A stretch of DNA of 64,000 nucleotides from JBFWQM01 sp050249455 (GTDB lineage: Bacteria; Pseudomonadota; Alphaproteobacteria; MPNO01; VGEU01), in the NCBI GenBank assembly GCA_050249455.1, contig JBFWQM010000003.1:16306-80305 (forward strand), in the 5' to 3' direction. Made by a program: the position numbers and the translations under genes. The notes under the pieces were generated by a model. It was not told where the DNA came from. It saw nothing but the letters and a program-made list of their open reading frames with translations, and made no database searches. Shown one piece after another: positions 36,150 to 43,768 of the stretch; the first letter of the stretch is position 1, and each line of letters starts with the position of its first letter.

Positions 36150-37163
36150 TCAGCCCTTGCCCAAACGCTGCGCCACCTCCACGGCCGCATAGGTCAGGAT
36201 GCCGTCGGCGCCGGCGCGCTTGAAGGCGATCAGGCTCTCCAGGATCAGGCGGTCCCAGTCCAGCCAGCCGTTCTCGGCGGCCGCCTTCATCATCGCGTAC
36301 TCGCCGCTGACCTGGTAGGCGAAGGTCGGGACGCCGAACGTCTCCTTCACCCGGCGCACGATGTCGAGGTAGAGGAGGCCGGGCTTCACCATCACCATGT
36401 CGGCGCCCTCGGCGAGGTCGAGCGCGACCTCGTGCAGCGCCTCGTCGCCGTTGGCCGGGTCCATCTGGTAGGTCTTCTTGTCGCCGCGGCCGAGGTTGGG
36501 CGCCGAGCCCACCGCGTCGCGGAACGGGCCGTAGAGCGCCGAGGCATACTTGGCGGCATAGGACAGGATGCGGACGTGGCCGAAGCCGGCCGCGTCCAGC
36601 GCCGCCCGCACCGCGCCGACCCGGCCGTCCATCATGTCGCTGGGCGCGATCACGTCGCAGCCGGCTTGCGCCTGCACCACCGCCTGGCGGCACAGCATCT
36701 CCACCGTCTCGTCGTTGACGATGTAGTTGTCGCGCATCAGCCCGTCGTGGCCGTGGCTGGTGAACGGGTCGAGCGCCACGTCGCACATGATGCCGACGTC
36801 GGGATGCGCCTTCTTCGCCGCCGCCACGGCGCGGCAGACGACGTTGCCCGGGTTGACCGCTTCCTCCGCCTCTTCGCTCTTGCGCTCGGGCGGGATGACG
36901 GGGAAGGCGGCGACGAGCGGGATGCCAAGGTCCTTCGCCCGCCCGACCTCCGCGACGAAACGGTCGACCGAGAGGCGGTGGACGCCGGGCAGGGACGGGA
37001 CCTTGACCCGCGGCTCGTCGCCGCCGTGCACGAAGACGGGCCAGATCAGGTCCGCCGGCGCCAGGCGCGATTCGGCGACCAGGCGGCGGGTCCAGTCGTC
37101 GAACCGGTTGCGCCGCATCCGCGTCGCAGGAAAACGCCCGCGCACGGGAGAGAAGCCGCCCAT
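36150..37163 (-). CDS. hemB: Delta-aminolevulinic acid dehydratase (porphobilinogen synthase)
   Basis: Condenses two 5-aminolevulinate molecules to porphobilinogen in haem synthesis. The 337-aa protein has both active-site lysines: Lys205 in YAAKYASALYGPF and Lys260 in VMVKPGLLYLD. The metal region reads CDVALDPFTSHGHDG (Asp128, Asp132, Asp140) instead of the cysteine triad of zinc enzymes, so it belongs to the magnesium-responsive class found in other alphaproteobacteria and pseudomonads. metY ends 13 bases upstream on the same strand. Confidence 0.96.
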   Translation of the reverse strand: MGGFSPVRGRFPATRMRRNRFDDWTRRLVAESRLAPADLIWPVFVHGGDEPRVKVPSLPGVHRLSVDRFVAEVGRAKDLGIPLVAAFPVIPPERKSEEAEEAVNPGNVVCRAVAAAKKAHPDVGIMCDVALDPFTSHGHDGLMRDNYIVNDETVEMLCRQAVVQAQAGCDVIAPSDMMDGRVGAVRAALDAAGFGHVRILSYAAKYASALYGPFRDAVGSAPNLGRGDKKTYQMDPANGDEALHEVALDLAEGADMVMVKPGLLYLDIVRRVKETFGVPTFAYQVSGEYAMMKAAAENGWLDWDRLILESLIAFKRAGADGILTYAAVEVAQRLGKG

Positions 37164-37176
37164 GCGAGTGCTCCCG

Positions 37177-38466
37177 TCAGACCGCCGCCAGCGCCTGGTC
37201 TAGGTCGGCGACGATGTCGTCGATGTGCTCGATCCCGATCGACAGCCGGACGTAGCGGTCGGTGACGCCGGTAGCGAGCTGCTCGTCCGTCGACAGCTGC
37301 GAGTGCGTGGTGGTGGCCGGATGGATCGCCAGGCTGCGCGCGTCGCCGATGTTGGCGACGTGGTAGAACATCTTCAGCGCGTCGATGAACCGGGCGCCGG
37401 CGCTGCCGCCTTCCTTCAGCTCGAAGCCGAGCAGGCTGCCGTAGCCGCCCTTCAGGTGCGCGTCGGCGCGGCGCCGGTACTCGCCGTCCATCAGCCCGGG
37501 GTAGATGACCCGCGCGACCTTCGGGTGCTTGGCGAGGTATTGCGCCGCCTTCGCCGCGTTGTCGCAATGTACGCGCATGCGCAGCGGCAGCGTCTCCAGC
37601 CCCTGGATGAAAAGGAATGCGTTGAACGGGCTGACCGCGGCGCCGATGTCGCGCAGCAGGGTGACGCGTGCCTTGATGATGTAGGCGATCGGGCCCAGCG
37701 GCTTCACCGCCTGGGTCCACACCGCGCCGTGGTAGCTGGGGTCGGGCGTGTTCAGCATCGGGAAGCGGGCGGCGTTGGCCTCCCAGTCGAAGTTGCCGCC
37801 GTCCACGATGATGCCGCCGATAGAGGTGCCGTGGCCGCCGATGTACTTGGTGGTCGAATGCACCACTACGGCCGCGCCGTGGTCGAACGGTCGGCACAGG
37901 ATCGGCGCGGCGGTGTTGTCCACGATCAGCGGCACGCCGAGGTTGCGCCCGATCTTCGCGACCTCGGCGATCGGGAACACCTGCAGCTTCGGGTTGGGCA
38001 GGGTCTCGGCGAAATAGGCGCGGGTGCGGGCATCGGTGGCGCGCGCGAAGTTCTCGGGGTCGGCGGGATCGACGAACCGGGTCTCGATGCCCATGGTCTT
38101 CAGCGTGTTGGCGTAGAGGTTCCAGGTACCGCCATAGAGGTCGGTCGAGCTGACGATGTTGTCGCCGGCGTGGCAGATGTTCTGGATCGCGATGAATTCC
38201 GCCGCCTGGCCGGAGCTGACCGCGAGCGCGGCGACGCCGCCCTCCAGCGCCGCCACCCGCTCCTCGAACACCTGCTGGGTGGGGTTCATGATGCGGGTGT
38301 AGATGTTGCCGAGCTCCTTGAGCGCGAACAGGTTCGCGGCGTGCTCGGTCGAATTGAACAGGTACGAGGTCGTCTGGTAGATCGGCACCGCCACCGCTGT
38401 GGTCGCGGGATCCCGGCGATGGCTGCCGGCGTGAAGGACGATCGTCTCGGGATGCTTGCTGTCCAT
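37177..38466 (-). CDS. metY: O-acetylhomoserine sulfhydrylase
   Basis: PLP enzyme that makes homocysteine directly from O-acetylhomoserine (or O-succinylhomoserine) and sulfide. The 429-aa length and the YLFNSTEHAANLFALKELGNIYTRIMNPT, SSGQAAEFIAIQNI and DNTAAPILCRPFDHGA segments fit MetY rather than the shorter MetB/MetZ group. PLP-binding Lys207 is in HSTTKYIGGHGTSIGG. The start is the ATG at 38466. I looked for a SAM-responsive riboswitch in the 5' leader and could not support one. Confidence 0.94.
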   Translation of the reverse strand: MDSKHPETIVLHAGSHRRDPATTAVAVPIYQTTSYLFNSTEHAANLFALKELGNIYTRIMNPTQQVFEERVAALEGGVAALAVSSGQAAEFIAIQNICHAGDNIVSSTDLYGGTWNLYANTLKTMGIETRFVDPADPENFARATDARTRAYFAETLPNPKLQVFPIAEVAKIGRNLGVPLIVDNTAAPILCRPFDHGAAVVVHSTTKYIGGHGTSIGGIIVDGGNFDWEANAARFPMLNTPDPSYHGAVWTQAVKPLGPIAYIIKARVTLLRDIGAAVSPFNAFLFIQGLETLPLRMRVHCDNAAKAAQYLAKHPKVARVIYPGLMDGEYRRRADAHLKGGYGSLLGFELKEGGSAGARFIDALKMFYHVANIGDARSLAIHPATTTHSQLSTDEQLATGVTDRYVRLSIGIEHIDDIVADLDQALAAV

Positions 38467-38574
38467 GGCGTTCCTCGTTGGCGGGCGGGCGCCGGTAGCA
38501 TGTGGCGGACCGGGGCAACTCTAGCATTTCGCCGATGGCATCCCATAGCTCAGACGCATTCCCGTGAAATGCGA

Positions 38575-38604
38575 AGCGGCGGCCCCCGGGAGGGGACCGC
38601 CGCT
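38575..38604 (-). terminator. Hairpin downstream of the PEP-CTERM-like gene
   Basis: agcggcggcccc and ggggaccgccgct form a 12-13 bp stem with one mismatch and a short loop, 22 bases after the stop codon on the minus strand. The following bases are not U-rich, so strength is uncertain. Confidence 0.5.
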
Positions 38605-38626
38605 CGACGAGACGCCGGCGGGCGCG

Positions 38627-39451
38627 TCAGCGGCGCTTGCGGCGCAGCGCGACGAAGCCGATGAGGCCGGCGGCCAGGACGCCGAGGCCGCCCGGCGCCG
38701 GAACGCTGACCGGGGTGGCGATCAGCTGCGCCGGATCGCCGACCGGGTCGAACGGATCGCCGATCCGCGCGAAGGCGGTCCGCTCGGTGTCGGCGGTTTC
38801 GGCAAAGGCGGACATCTCGTAGCCGATCGTGAAGCCGGCGCCGTTGGCGTAGACGCCGAGGTCGACCGCGGCGGTGAACGACGCCCAGTCGGCTTCGCAG
38901 CCGCCGGTGACCGGCGTGCCCATGTTGGAATGGGACAGCGTGCAGCCGTCCATCGTGGCGAAGGCCGACCAGATCGGCGCCCCGTTCAGCAGGATGTCGA
39001 TCGCGAGGCCGGCGTAGTCGCCGGCGCCGCCCTGAGTGCCGATGCTCGGGTTGGCGACGTAGAACAGGAACTTGTAGCCGACCTGCGTGCCGGTGTTGTT
39101 GGTGACGTTCTCCTCCCAGCTCGCCTTTGCCAGGGAAGAGGCCGCGCCGGACGGGGCGGGGAAGGCGAAGAACGCCTGGGCCACGCCGCCGTCGTCGTCG
39201 TCCTCGCCGTCGACGTCGGCGAAGACGTTCAGCACGCCGGTGCCCCACGCGCTGGCCGACGCATCGCCGTAGTCCCCGCCGGTGCTCGAGAAAGCGGGGT
39301 TGGAATTCGTGCTGTCGGAATTCGCCAAGCCGCCGTTCTCGAAATACTGGACATCGGTCATCACAACCGCCGCCGAGGCCGAGGCAGTAAAACATGCGAA
39401 AACGGCGGCACCGATGACGGTCAGCGTCCCCTTGGTTGAATATCTTTTCAT
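38627..39451 (-). CDS. Secreted protein with PEP-CTERM-like sorting tail
   Basis: A 274-aa exported protein: signal peptide MKRYSTKGTLTVIGAAVFAC up to ASASA, a Gly/Ser/Asp/Asn-rich body with few lysines, and a C-terminal sorting signal at 250-274 (VPAPGG, hydrophobic helix GVLAAGLIGFVAL, then RRKRR). This tripartite end is the PEP-CTERM type recognised by exosortase, with VPAPGG in place of VPEP. Acidic run GEDDDDGG and Cys pair (DGC, GGC) are visible. Start is the ATG at 39451 after ggagag. No exosortase gene is in the window. Function of the body is unknown. A sigma-54-type promoter precedes it. Confidence 0.85.
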   Translation of the reverse strand: MKRYSTKGTLTVIGAAVFACFTASASAAVVMTDVQYFENGGLANSDSTNSNPAFSSTGGDYGDASASAWGTGVLNVFADVDGEDDDDGGVAQAFFAFPAPSGAASSLAKASWEENVTNNTGTQVGYKFLFYVANPSIGTQGGAGDYAGLAIDILLNGAPIWSAFATMDGCTLSHSNMGTPVTGGCEADWASFTAAVDLGVYANGAGFTIGYEMSAFAETADTERTAFARIGDPFDPVGDPAQLIATPVSVPAPGGLGVLAAGLIGFVALRRKRR

Positions 39452-39512
39452 ATTCTCTCCCATGACCACTACATGAACAGTTTCCGGTCGGCCGGTCCGG
39501 TCTGCGCGGTTT

Positions 39513-39528
39513 TGCAAGAACCGTGCCA
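39513..39528 (-). promoter_or_regulatory. Sigma-54 (-24/-12) promoter of the PEP-CTERM-like gene
   Basis: On the minus strand TGGCACGGTTCTTGCA matches the RpoN consensus TGGCACG-N4-TTGCW at every fixed position, with correct spacing. Predicted transcription start is near 39503, about 50 bases before the ATG. PEP-CTERM genes in other proteobacteria are commonly under RpoN with the PrsK/PrsR pair, which supports it. Confidence 0.7.
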
Positions 39529-39614
39529 TTGGAGAGTCGGTCAGTCGCGTCAAAGGGTTGCGCGCACCGCGCCGAGAGAGTGCGCCGGAGCTGTTAAATC
39601 CGTCGACACCGTAT

Positions 39615-39642
39615 TTGCCGTAAGCTCATGAATTTACGGGAA
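39615..39642. promoter_or_regulatory. Dyad upstream of the sigma-54 promoter, possible activator site
   Basis: TTGCCGTAA (39615-39623) and TTACGGGAA (39634-39642) are inverted copies with eight of nine matches, ten bases apart. The centre lies about 125 bases upstream of the predicted start, the usual range for an enhancer-binding protein. Confidence 0.45.
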
Positions 39643-39835
39643 CTTTTTCGATGAGACCGGGTGGCGGCCGGGGTTTGCGCCATGCATGGTTGCGGGCGGA
39701 TTCAGGAGATCGCTAGCGTCGCCGACAAAGCGGCCGCGACGGTTTGACGGGCCGGGGCTGCTTTTAGGGAATTATTAAGTTGTATTGACGACCTTTGCGC
39801 GATGGCGGCTTGTCGCGACCCGAAAGGTTCTGCCC

Positions 39836-40324
39836 GTGAAGCAATCCTACCTCGACACCATCCTGCTCATCGAGCGGCTGCACCGGCAGTTCCTCGAAGT
39901 GGTCAAGGCGGAGCTCGACCGGCTCGGCATCGAGGACATCAACAACGTCCAGAGCCTGATCCTGCACAACGTCGGCACCGAGGAGCTGACGGTGGGCGAG
40001 CTGACAAACCGCGGCTACTACCTCGGCTCCAACGTCTCCTACAACGTCAAGAAGATGGTGGAGAACGGCTACCTGGTGCAGGAGCGTTCCGCGCACGACC
40101 GCCGCTCGGTGCGCATCAAGGTCTCCGACAAGGGACTCAAGCTGTGCGAGGTGATCGCGCAGCTCTACGACCGCCATGTGGAGAACCTGGCTGGCGGGCC
40201 GGTGACCGAGGCCGCGCTGAACGACACGATCGCGTCGCTGCGCCAGCTCGAGCGGTTCTGGGCCGAGGCGCTGGCGTGGGGGGCACGCCAGCCGGCGGTC
40301 AAGCGGCTTTCGCCGGCCGCCTGA
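39836..40324 (+). CDS. ldtR: LdtR-like MarR family regulator
   Basis: A 162-aa winged-helix protein close in pattern to LdtR, the MarR-type regulator of an L,D-transpeptidase and stress tolerance in Rhizobiales. Matching stretches are TILLIERLHRQFLEVVKAELD, GIEDINNVQSLILHN, and the recognition region ELTVGELTNRGYYLGSNVSYNVKKMVENGYL. Start is a GTG at 39836, preceded by gaaaggt; a further upstream TTG start would add residues without family character. Its stop is 6 bases from the convergent rpoH stop. The target in this organism is unknown. Confidence 0.87.
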   Translation: MKQSYLDTILLIERLHRQFLEVVKAELDRLGIEDINNVQSLILHNVGTEELTVGELTNRGYYLGSNVSYNVKKMVENGYLVQERSAHDRRSVRIKVSDKGLKLCEVIAQLYDRHVENLAGGPVTEAALNDTIASLRQLERFWAEALAWGARQPAVKRLSPAA

Positions 40325-40330
40325 GGCGCG

Positions 40331-41209
40331 TCACCCGGCCAGGACGTCGCGCGGGTCGACGCTGTCCTTCAGCAGCGACCGCAGCTTGTTGAGCGCCTTG
40401 CCCTCGATTTGGCGGATGCGTTCCTTCGTCACGCCGTAGTCCTCGCCGATCTCGGCCAGCGTCGTCCGCCCATCGCCCAGGAAGCGGCGCGAGATCACCT
40501 GCCGCTCGCGCGGCGTTAGCTTGCCCAGCGCCGCCTTGAGCTCGGTCGCCGACGCGGCGTGGTCGTGCCGGTCGATGACGATCGCCTCCGGCGACGGGCC
40601 GGGATCGGACAGGAAGTTCTGCAGCTCGTCGGTGTCCTCGCCGCCGATGCCGGCGTTGAGCGACTTGTCGGGCCGCGACAGGTGGGCCTCCATCCGCTCC
40701 ACCGCCTCCACCGGCACCTTGAGGTCGGCCGCAATCGTGCGCCGCTCCGAATCGGTCAGGCTGCCGCCGGGGTTGGAGGCGATCTTCGCGCGCAGCCGGC
40801 GCAGGTTGAAGAACAGGCTCTTCTGCGCCGGGGTCGTGCCGATGCGCACGATCGAGGAATTGCGCACGATGTATTCCTGGATCGCCGCCAGGATCCACCA
40901 CGTCGCATAGGTCGAGAAGCGGACCTCGCGCTCCGGGTCGAAGCGGGTCGCCGCCTCCAGGAGGCCGACATTGCCCTCCTGGATCAGGTCGGCGAGCGGC
41001 AGCCCGTAGCCGCGGAATCCCATGGCGATCCTGACCACCAGCCGGATGTGGCTGGTAATCAGTCCGTGCAGGGCGGCATTGTCCTTGTTGTCGCGCCAGC
41101 GGCGGGCGAGGTCGACCTCGCGCTCGCGCTCGAGGATCGGCGCCACCATTGCGGTGGCGATGTAGCGCCGGTCGTTCTTGTCGGGGAAGGCACCGGATGA
41201 CTGGGCCAT
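40331..41209 (-). CDS. rpoH: RNA polymerase sigma-32 family factor RpoH
   Basis: Heat-shock type sigma factor. The 292-aa protein has region 2 (GLPLADLIQEGNVGLLEAATRFDPEREVRFSTYATWWILAAIQEYI), the RpoH box QKSLFFNLRR (residues 129-138; Ser replaces a basic residue at the third place), and region 4 (LTPRERQVISRRFL and GVTKERIRQIEGKALNKL). Region 2.4 (IVRNSSIVRI) differs from enteric RpoH (ILRSWSLVKM), so it may be an RpoH2-like paralogue with a partly different promoter set (inference). Two palindromes lie in its upstream region. Confidence 0.92.
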   Translation of the reverse strand: MAQSSGAFPDKNDRRYIATAMVAPILEREREVDLARRWRDNKDNAALHGLITSHIRLVVRIAMGFRGYGLPLADLIQEGNVGLLEAATRFDPEREVRFSTYATWWILAAIQEYIVRNSSIVRIGTTPAQKSLFFNLRRLRAKIASNPGGSLTDSERRTIAADLKVPVEAVERMEAHLSRPDKSLNAGIGGEDTDELQNFLSDPGPSPEAIVIDRHDHAASATELKAALGKLTPRERQVISRRFLGDGRTTLAEIGEDYGVTKERIRQIEGKALNKLRSLLKDSVDPRDVLAG

Positions 41210-41235
41210 GGATTGGAGCCCCCAGGGGATATCAG

Positions 41236-41248
41236 TAGCGAGTCGCTA
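41236..41248. promoter_or_regulatory. Palindrome TAGCGA-G-TCGCTA, operator copy 1
   Basis: A perfect 6-1-6 palindrome 27 bases upstream of rpoH. It overlaps tataac (41247-41252), a possible -10 for the opposite direction. A second copy lies 36 bases further. Confidence 0.5.
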
Positions 41249-41284
41249 TAACCTATGGCGGGTGAGCCGGACCTGCAAGACTAT

Positions 41285-41297
41285 TATCGACTCGCTA
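41285..41297. promoter_or_regulatory. Palindrome-like TAGCGAGTCGATA, operator copy 2 (inverted)
   Basis: On the minus strand this reads TAGCGAGTCGATA, 12 of 13 identical to copy 1. Together with copy 1 it makes a perfect 11-bp inverted repeat (41235-41245 with 41288-41298). It overlaps tattat (41282-41287). Paired sites between two diverging genes suggest a regulator acting on both. Confidence 0.5.
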
Positions 41298-41404
41298 CCG
41301 CATGGCTGCCAACGAGCCAGGGCATGGCCTGTCCGCGGCAATTGGAAGCGGCGGAATGTCAAAGAACTTCAATGTTGGGCTAGCCTTTGGGCCGCGCGGG
41401 ACCT

Positions 41405-41995
41405 ATGTTGCGTGCCACGATGCCTCATCGCCAACGCGCTGCTGAACTGGTGGATCGCCTGGCGCGCACAGCGCACGGGTTGCAGTTCGCCGACGGGCTT
41501 AAGCCGGCGCAGTGGGTGGCGCTGCGCTTCCTGGCGCGCGCCAATCGCTATTCGTGCACGCCTGGCGCGCTGGCCGACTTCCTCGGCACGACCAAGGGAA
41601 CCGCGTCGCAGACGCTGATCGCGCTCGAATCGAAAGGCTACATCGAGCGGGCGAGATCGACGGCCGACCGGCGCTCGGTGCAGATTTGCCTGACGCCGAA
41701 AGGGCAGGCGGCGTTGAACCGCGACCCGCTGTGTGCGGTCCAGCGCGCGATGGCCGAGCTTTCCGACGCCGAGCAGCTCAAGCTGATCGACTGCCTGCAG
41801 CGGCTGCTCAAGCATTTGCAGGGCGAGCTGGGGCAGCCGGCGTTCGGTCCCTGCGCCGATTGCACCAACTTCCGGCCCGAATGCACCGACGACAGCGGCG
41901 CCGCGGTGTGCCGCTGCGGCCTCACCGGCGAGTCGCTGCTGGCCGACGACCTTGCCAAGATCTGCGTCGATTTCGTCCCCGCCAAGGCGGGCTGA
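41405..41995 (+). CDS. MarR family regulator with cysteine-rich C-terminus
   Basis: A 196-aa winged-helix protein. The DNA-binding region is TPGALADFLGTTKGTASQTLIALESKGYIERARSTADRRSVQICLTPKG. Beyond the usual MarR length, a C-terminal extension carries six cysteines: Cys150, Cys153, Cys160, Cys169, Cys171 and Cys187 (pattern C-x2-C-x6-C-x8-C-x-C-x15-C), which could bind a metal or Fe-S centre or sense oxidants (inference). I start at ATG 41405; TTG 41387 and ATG 41420 are alternatives. It is divergent from rpoH across the paired palindromes. Confidence 0.83.
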   Translation: MLRATMPHRQRAAELVDRLARTAHGLQFADGLKPAQWVALRFLARANRYSCTPGALADFLGTTKGTASQTLIALESKGYIERARSTADRRSVQICLTPKGQAALNRDPLCAVQRAMAELSDAEQLKLIDCLQRLLKHLQGELGQPAFGPCADCTNFRPECTDDSGAAVCRCGLTGESLLADDLAKICVDFVPAKAG

Positions 41996-42001
41996 CCTCC
42001 C

Positions 42002-42436
42002 TCATCCCGCGCACAGCGCCAGGTAGGCATCCAGCGGCCCGCGTATCTCGGGCGGGATGTCGATCGTCTTCATCGTCGCCTTCGAGGCGACGCAGGTGAC
42101 CAAGTTGGCGCGCAGGATCTCGACGCCGTCGTCGTGGCCGACGATCGAATAGTGCATGGACGACCGCCCGACCTTGGTCAGGACCAGCGTCAGGTCCATG
42201 GTCTGGCCCATCTTCCGCGCCACCTTGAAATCGCAGTCGATGTGGACGAAGGGGAACATGCGGTTGTGGACGAAGAACTCGTCGGCCATCGGCACGCCGA
42301 GCACCGTGTTGAACCATGCCTCGAAGGTGTCGTTGAACATCCGGAAAAACTCGGGGAAGAACACGATCCCCGCGGGGTCGCAGTGCGCGAACATGATGTC
42401 GCGGCGGACGGTGAAGGCGCCGGCAGGCAGGTCCAT
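42002..42436 (-). CDS. 4-hydroxybenzoyl-CoA thioesterase family protein
   Basis: A 144-aa hotdog-fold acyl-CoA thioesterase. The active-site segment is MFAHCDPAGIVFFPEFFRMFND, with Asp20 as the likely catalytic residue, and the rest matches family length. It could act on aromatic acyl-CoA or on short or medium acyl-CoA like YbgC; the sequence does not decide. It converges with the cysteine-rich MarR gene. Confidence 0.87.
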   Translation of the reverse strand: MDLPAGAFTVRRDIMFAHCDPAGIVFFPEFFRMFNDTFEAWFNTVLGVPMADEFFVHNRMFPFVHIDCDFKVARKMGQTMDLTLVLTKVGRSSMHYSIVGHDDGVEILRANLVTCVASKATMKTIDIPPEIRGPLDAYLALCAG

Positions 42437-42579
42437 GACGGATCTCCACTGGATGCGGTCGCGGGCAGTCTAGCGTTAACGGATCGTTTGCGCGCGCCGG
42501 GCAACATCGGGCGCAGGCGCGGCGAGCCCGTGGCGATTCCGCGCCGGTCTGTTACAGTCGAATCCGCAGGCTATCCGCG

Positions 42580-42786
42580 ATGGGTACCGCAGCGCGCGAG
42601 GTGATCGTCGAGTTCCGCCGCGTCGGCAATGCCGTCAAGGTGACGGCGGTGGACCCGGTCTCGCTCGTTGAGGTCTCGATCGTGGGGTCGCCGGCGACGA
42701 GCGAAGCTGAACTCTCCCGCGTCGCGATCCGGAAGCTCGACTACGTGCTCAACCGGCGGCCGGACGGCCGCGGCATCAAGGTCTGA
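42580..42786 (+). CDS. Conserved small protein upstream of the liv operon
   Basis: A 68-aa protein of mixed alpha/beta character: REVIVEFRRVGNAVKVTAVDP, then LVEVSIVGSPATSEAELSRVAIRKLDYVLNRR. I believe it matches DUF6898, a small alphaproteobacterial family, but that is from memory. No signal peptide or membrane segment. It sits 65 bases before livH on the same strand and may be co-transcribed. Function unknown. Confidence 0.65.
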   Translation: MGTAAREVIVEFRRVGNAVKVTAVDPVSLVEVSIVGSPATSEAELSRVAIRKLDYVLNRRPDGRGIKV

Positions 42787-42851
42787 GCCCACCGAGGCCG
42801 ATCGGCGGGCGGCGGCAACGCGCGTGGGACGCCTCAGCCGCGACCGGTCGG

Positions 42852-43766
42852 ATGGAATACTTCCTCCAGCAGCTCATCAACGGCATCACGCTCGGCGCCA
42901 TCTACGGCCTGATCGCCATCGGCTACACGATGGTCTACGGCATCATCGGCATGATCAATTTCGCGCATGGCGAGGTCTACATGATCGGCGCCTTCGTCGC
43001 GCTGATGATGCTGCTGCTGCTGGCGCCGATCGGCGCCGCGGGGATCGCGTTGGCGATCCTGATCGCGCTCGCCGCCTCGATGATCCTGACCGCCGCCTAC
43101 GGCTGGACCTTGGAGCGGCTGGCGTACCGGCCGCTGCGGGGCGCGCCGCGCCTGGCGGCGCTGATCTCCGCCATCGGCATGTCGATCGTGCTGCAGAACT
43201 ACGTCCAGCTCACCCAGGGCGCGCGGGTGAAGACGCTGCAGCCGCTGGTCGACGGCCGGATGATCCTGATGGAGCATGACGGCTTCGCCGTGTCGCTCAG
43301 CTACATGCAATTGCTGATCGTGGTGACGACGGTCGTGCTGATGACCGCGTTCTCGCTGGTGATCGGGCGCACCGCGCTGGGGCGCGCGCAGCGGGCGTGC
43401 GAGCAGGACCGCGTGATGGCGGGCCTGCTCGGCATCAACGTCGACCGCACCATCTCGCTCGCCTTCGTGATGGGCGCCGCGCTGGCCGCCGTCGCCGGGA
43501 TGATGGTGACGCTCTACTACGGCGTGATCGACTTCTTCATCGGCTTCCTGGCCGGCATCAAGGCGTTCACCGCCGCGGTGCTGGGGGGCATCGGCTCGCT
43601 GCCCGGCGCGATGCTGGGCGGCCTGCTGATCGGGCTGATCGAGACCTTCTGGTCCGGCTACTTCTCCGCCCAGTACAAGGACGTCGCCACCTTCACCATC
43701 CTGGTCCTCGTCCTGATCTTTCGCCCCACCGGCCTGCTCGGCCGCCCGGAGGTCGAGAAGGTCTGA
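42852..43766 (+). CDS. livH: Branched-chain amino acid ABC transporter permease LivH
   Basis: First membrane subunit of a high-affinity branched-chain amino acid (or amide) importer. The 304-aa protein opens with the typical QQLINGITLGAIYGLIAIGYTMVYGIIGMINFAHGEVYMIGAF and contains the EAA-like AQRACEQDRVMAGLLGINVDRTI loop. Start is the ATG at 42852. livM follows after 2 bases. Confidence 0.95.
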   Translation: MEYFLQQLINGITLGAIYGLIAIGYTMVYGIIGMINFAHGEVYMIGAFVALMMLLLLAPIGAAGIALAILIALAASMILTAAYGWTLERLAYRPLRGAPRLAALISAIGMSIVLQNYVQLTQGARVKTLQPLVDGRMILMEHDGFAVSLSYMQLLIVVTTVVLMTAFSLVIGRTALGRAQRACEQDRVMAGLLGINVDRTISLAFVMGAALAAVAGMMVTLYYGVIDFFIGFLAGIKAFTAAVLGGIGSLPGAMLGGLLIGLIETFWSGYFSAQYKDVATFTILVLVLIFRPTGLLGRPEVEKV

Positions 43767-43768
43767 CG

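Larger units (their letters stand above)
39452..39835. other. 384-base divergent intergenic region with regulatory sites
   Basis: Separates the PEP-CTERM-like gene (minus) from the LdtR-like gene (plus). It contains a -24/-12 promoter pointing to the PEP-CTERM-like gene and a dyad further upstream, both listed separately. On the plus-strand side ttgacg (39744-39749) and an AT-rich run (aattattaagt, 39770-39780) may serve ldtR, but spacing is poor. No coding frame in it looks real. Confidence 0.5.

Noticed and set aside
38467..38560. SAM-responsive riboswitch before metY
   Set aside because: A short ccggt/accgg stem exists, but I cannot match the conserved pseudoknot sequences of SAM-II or SAM/SAH elements. 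A covariance-model search would decide.
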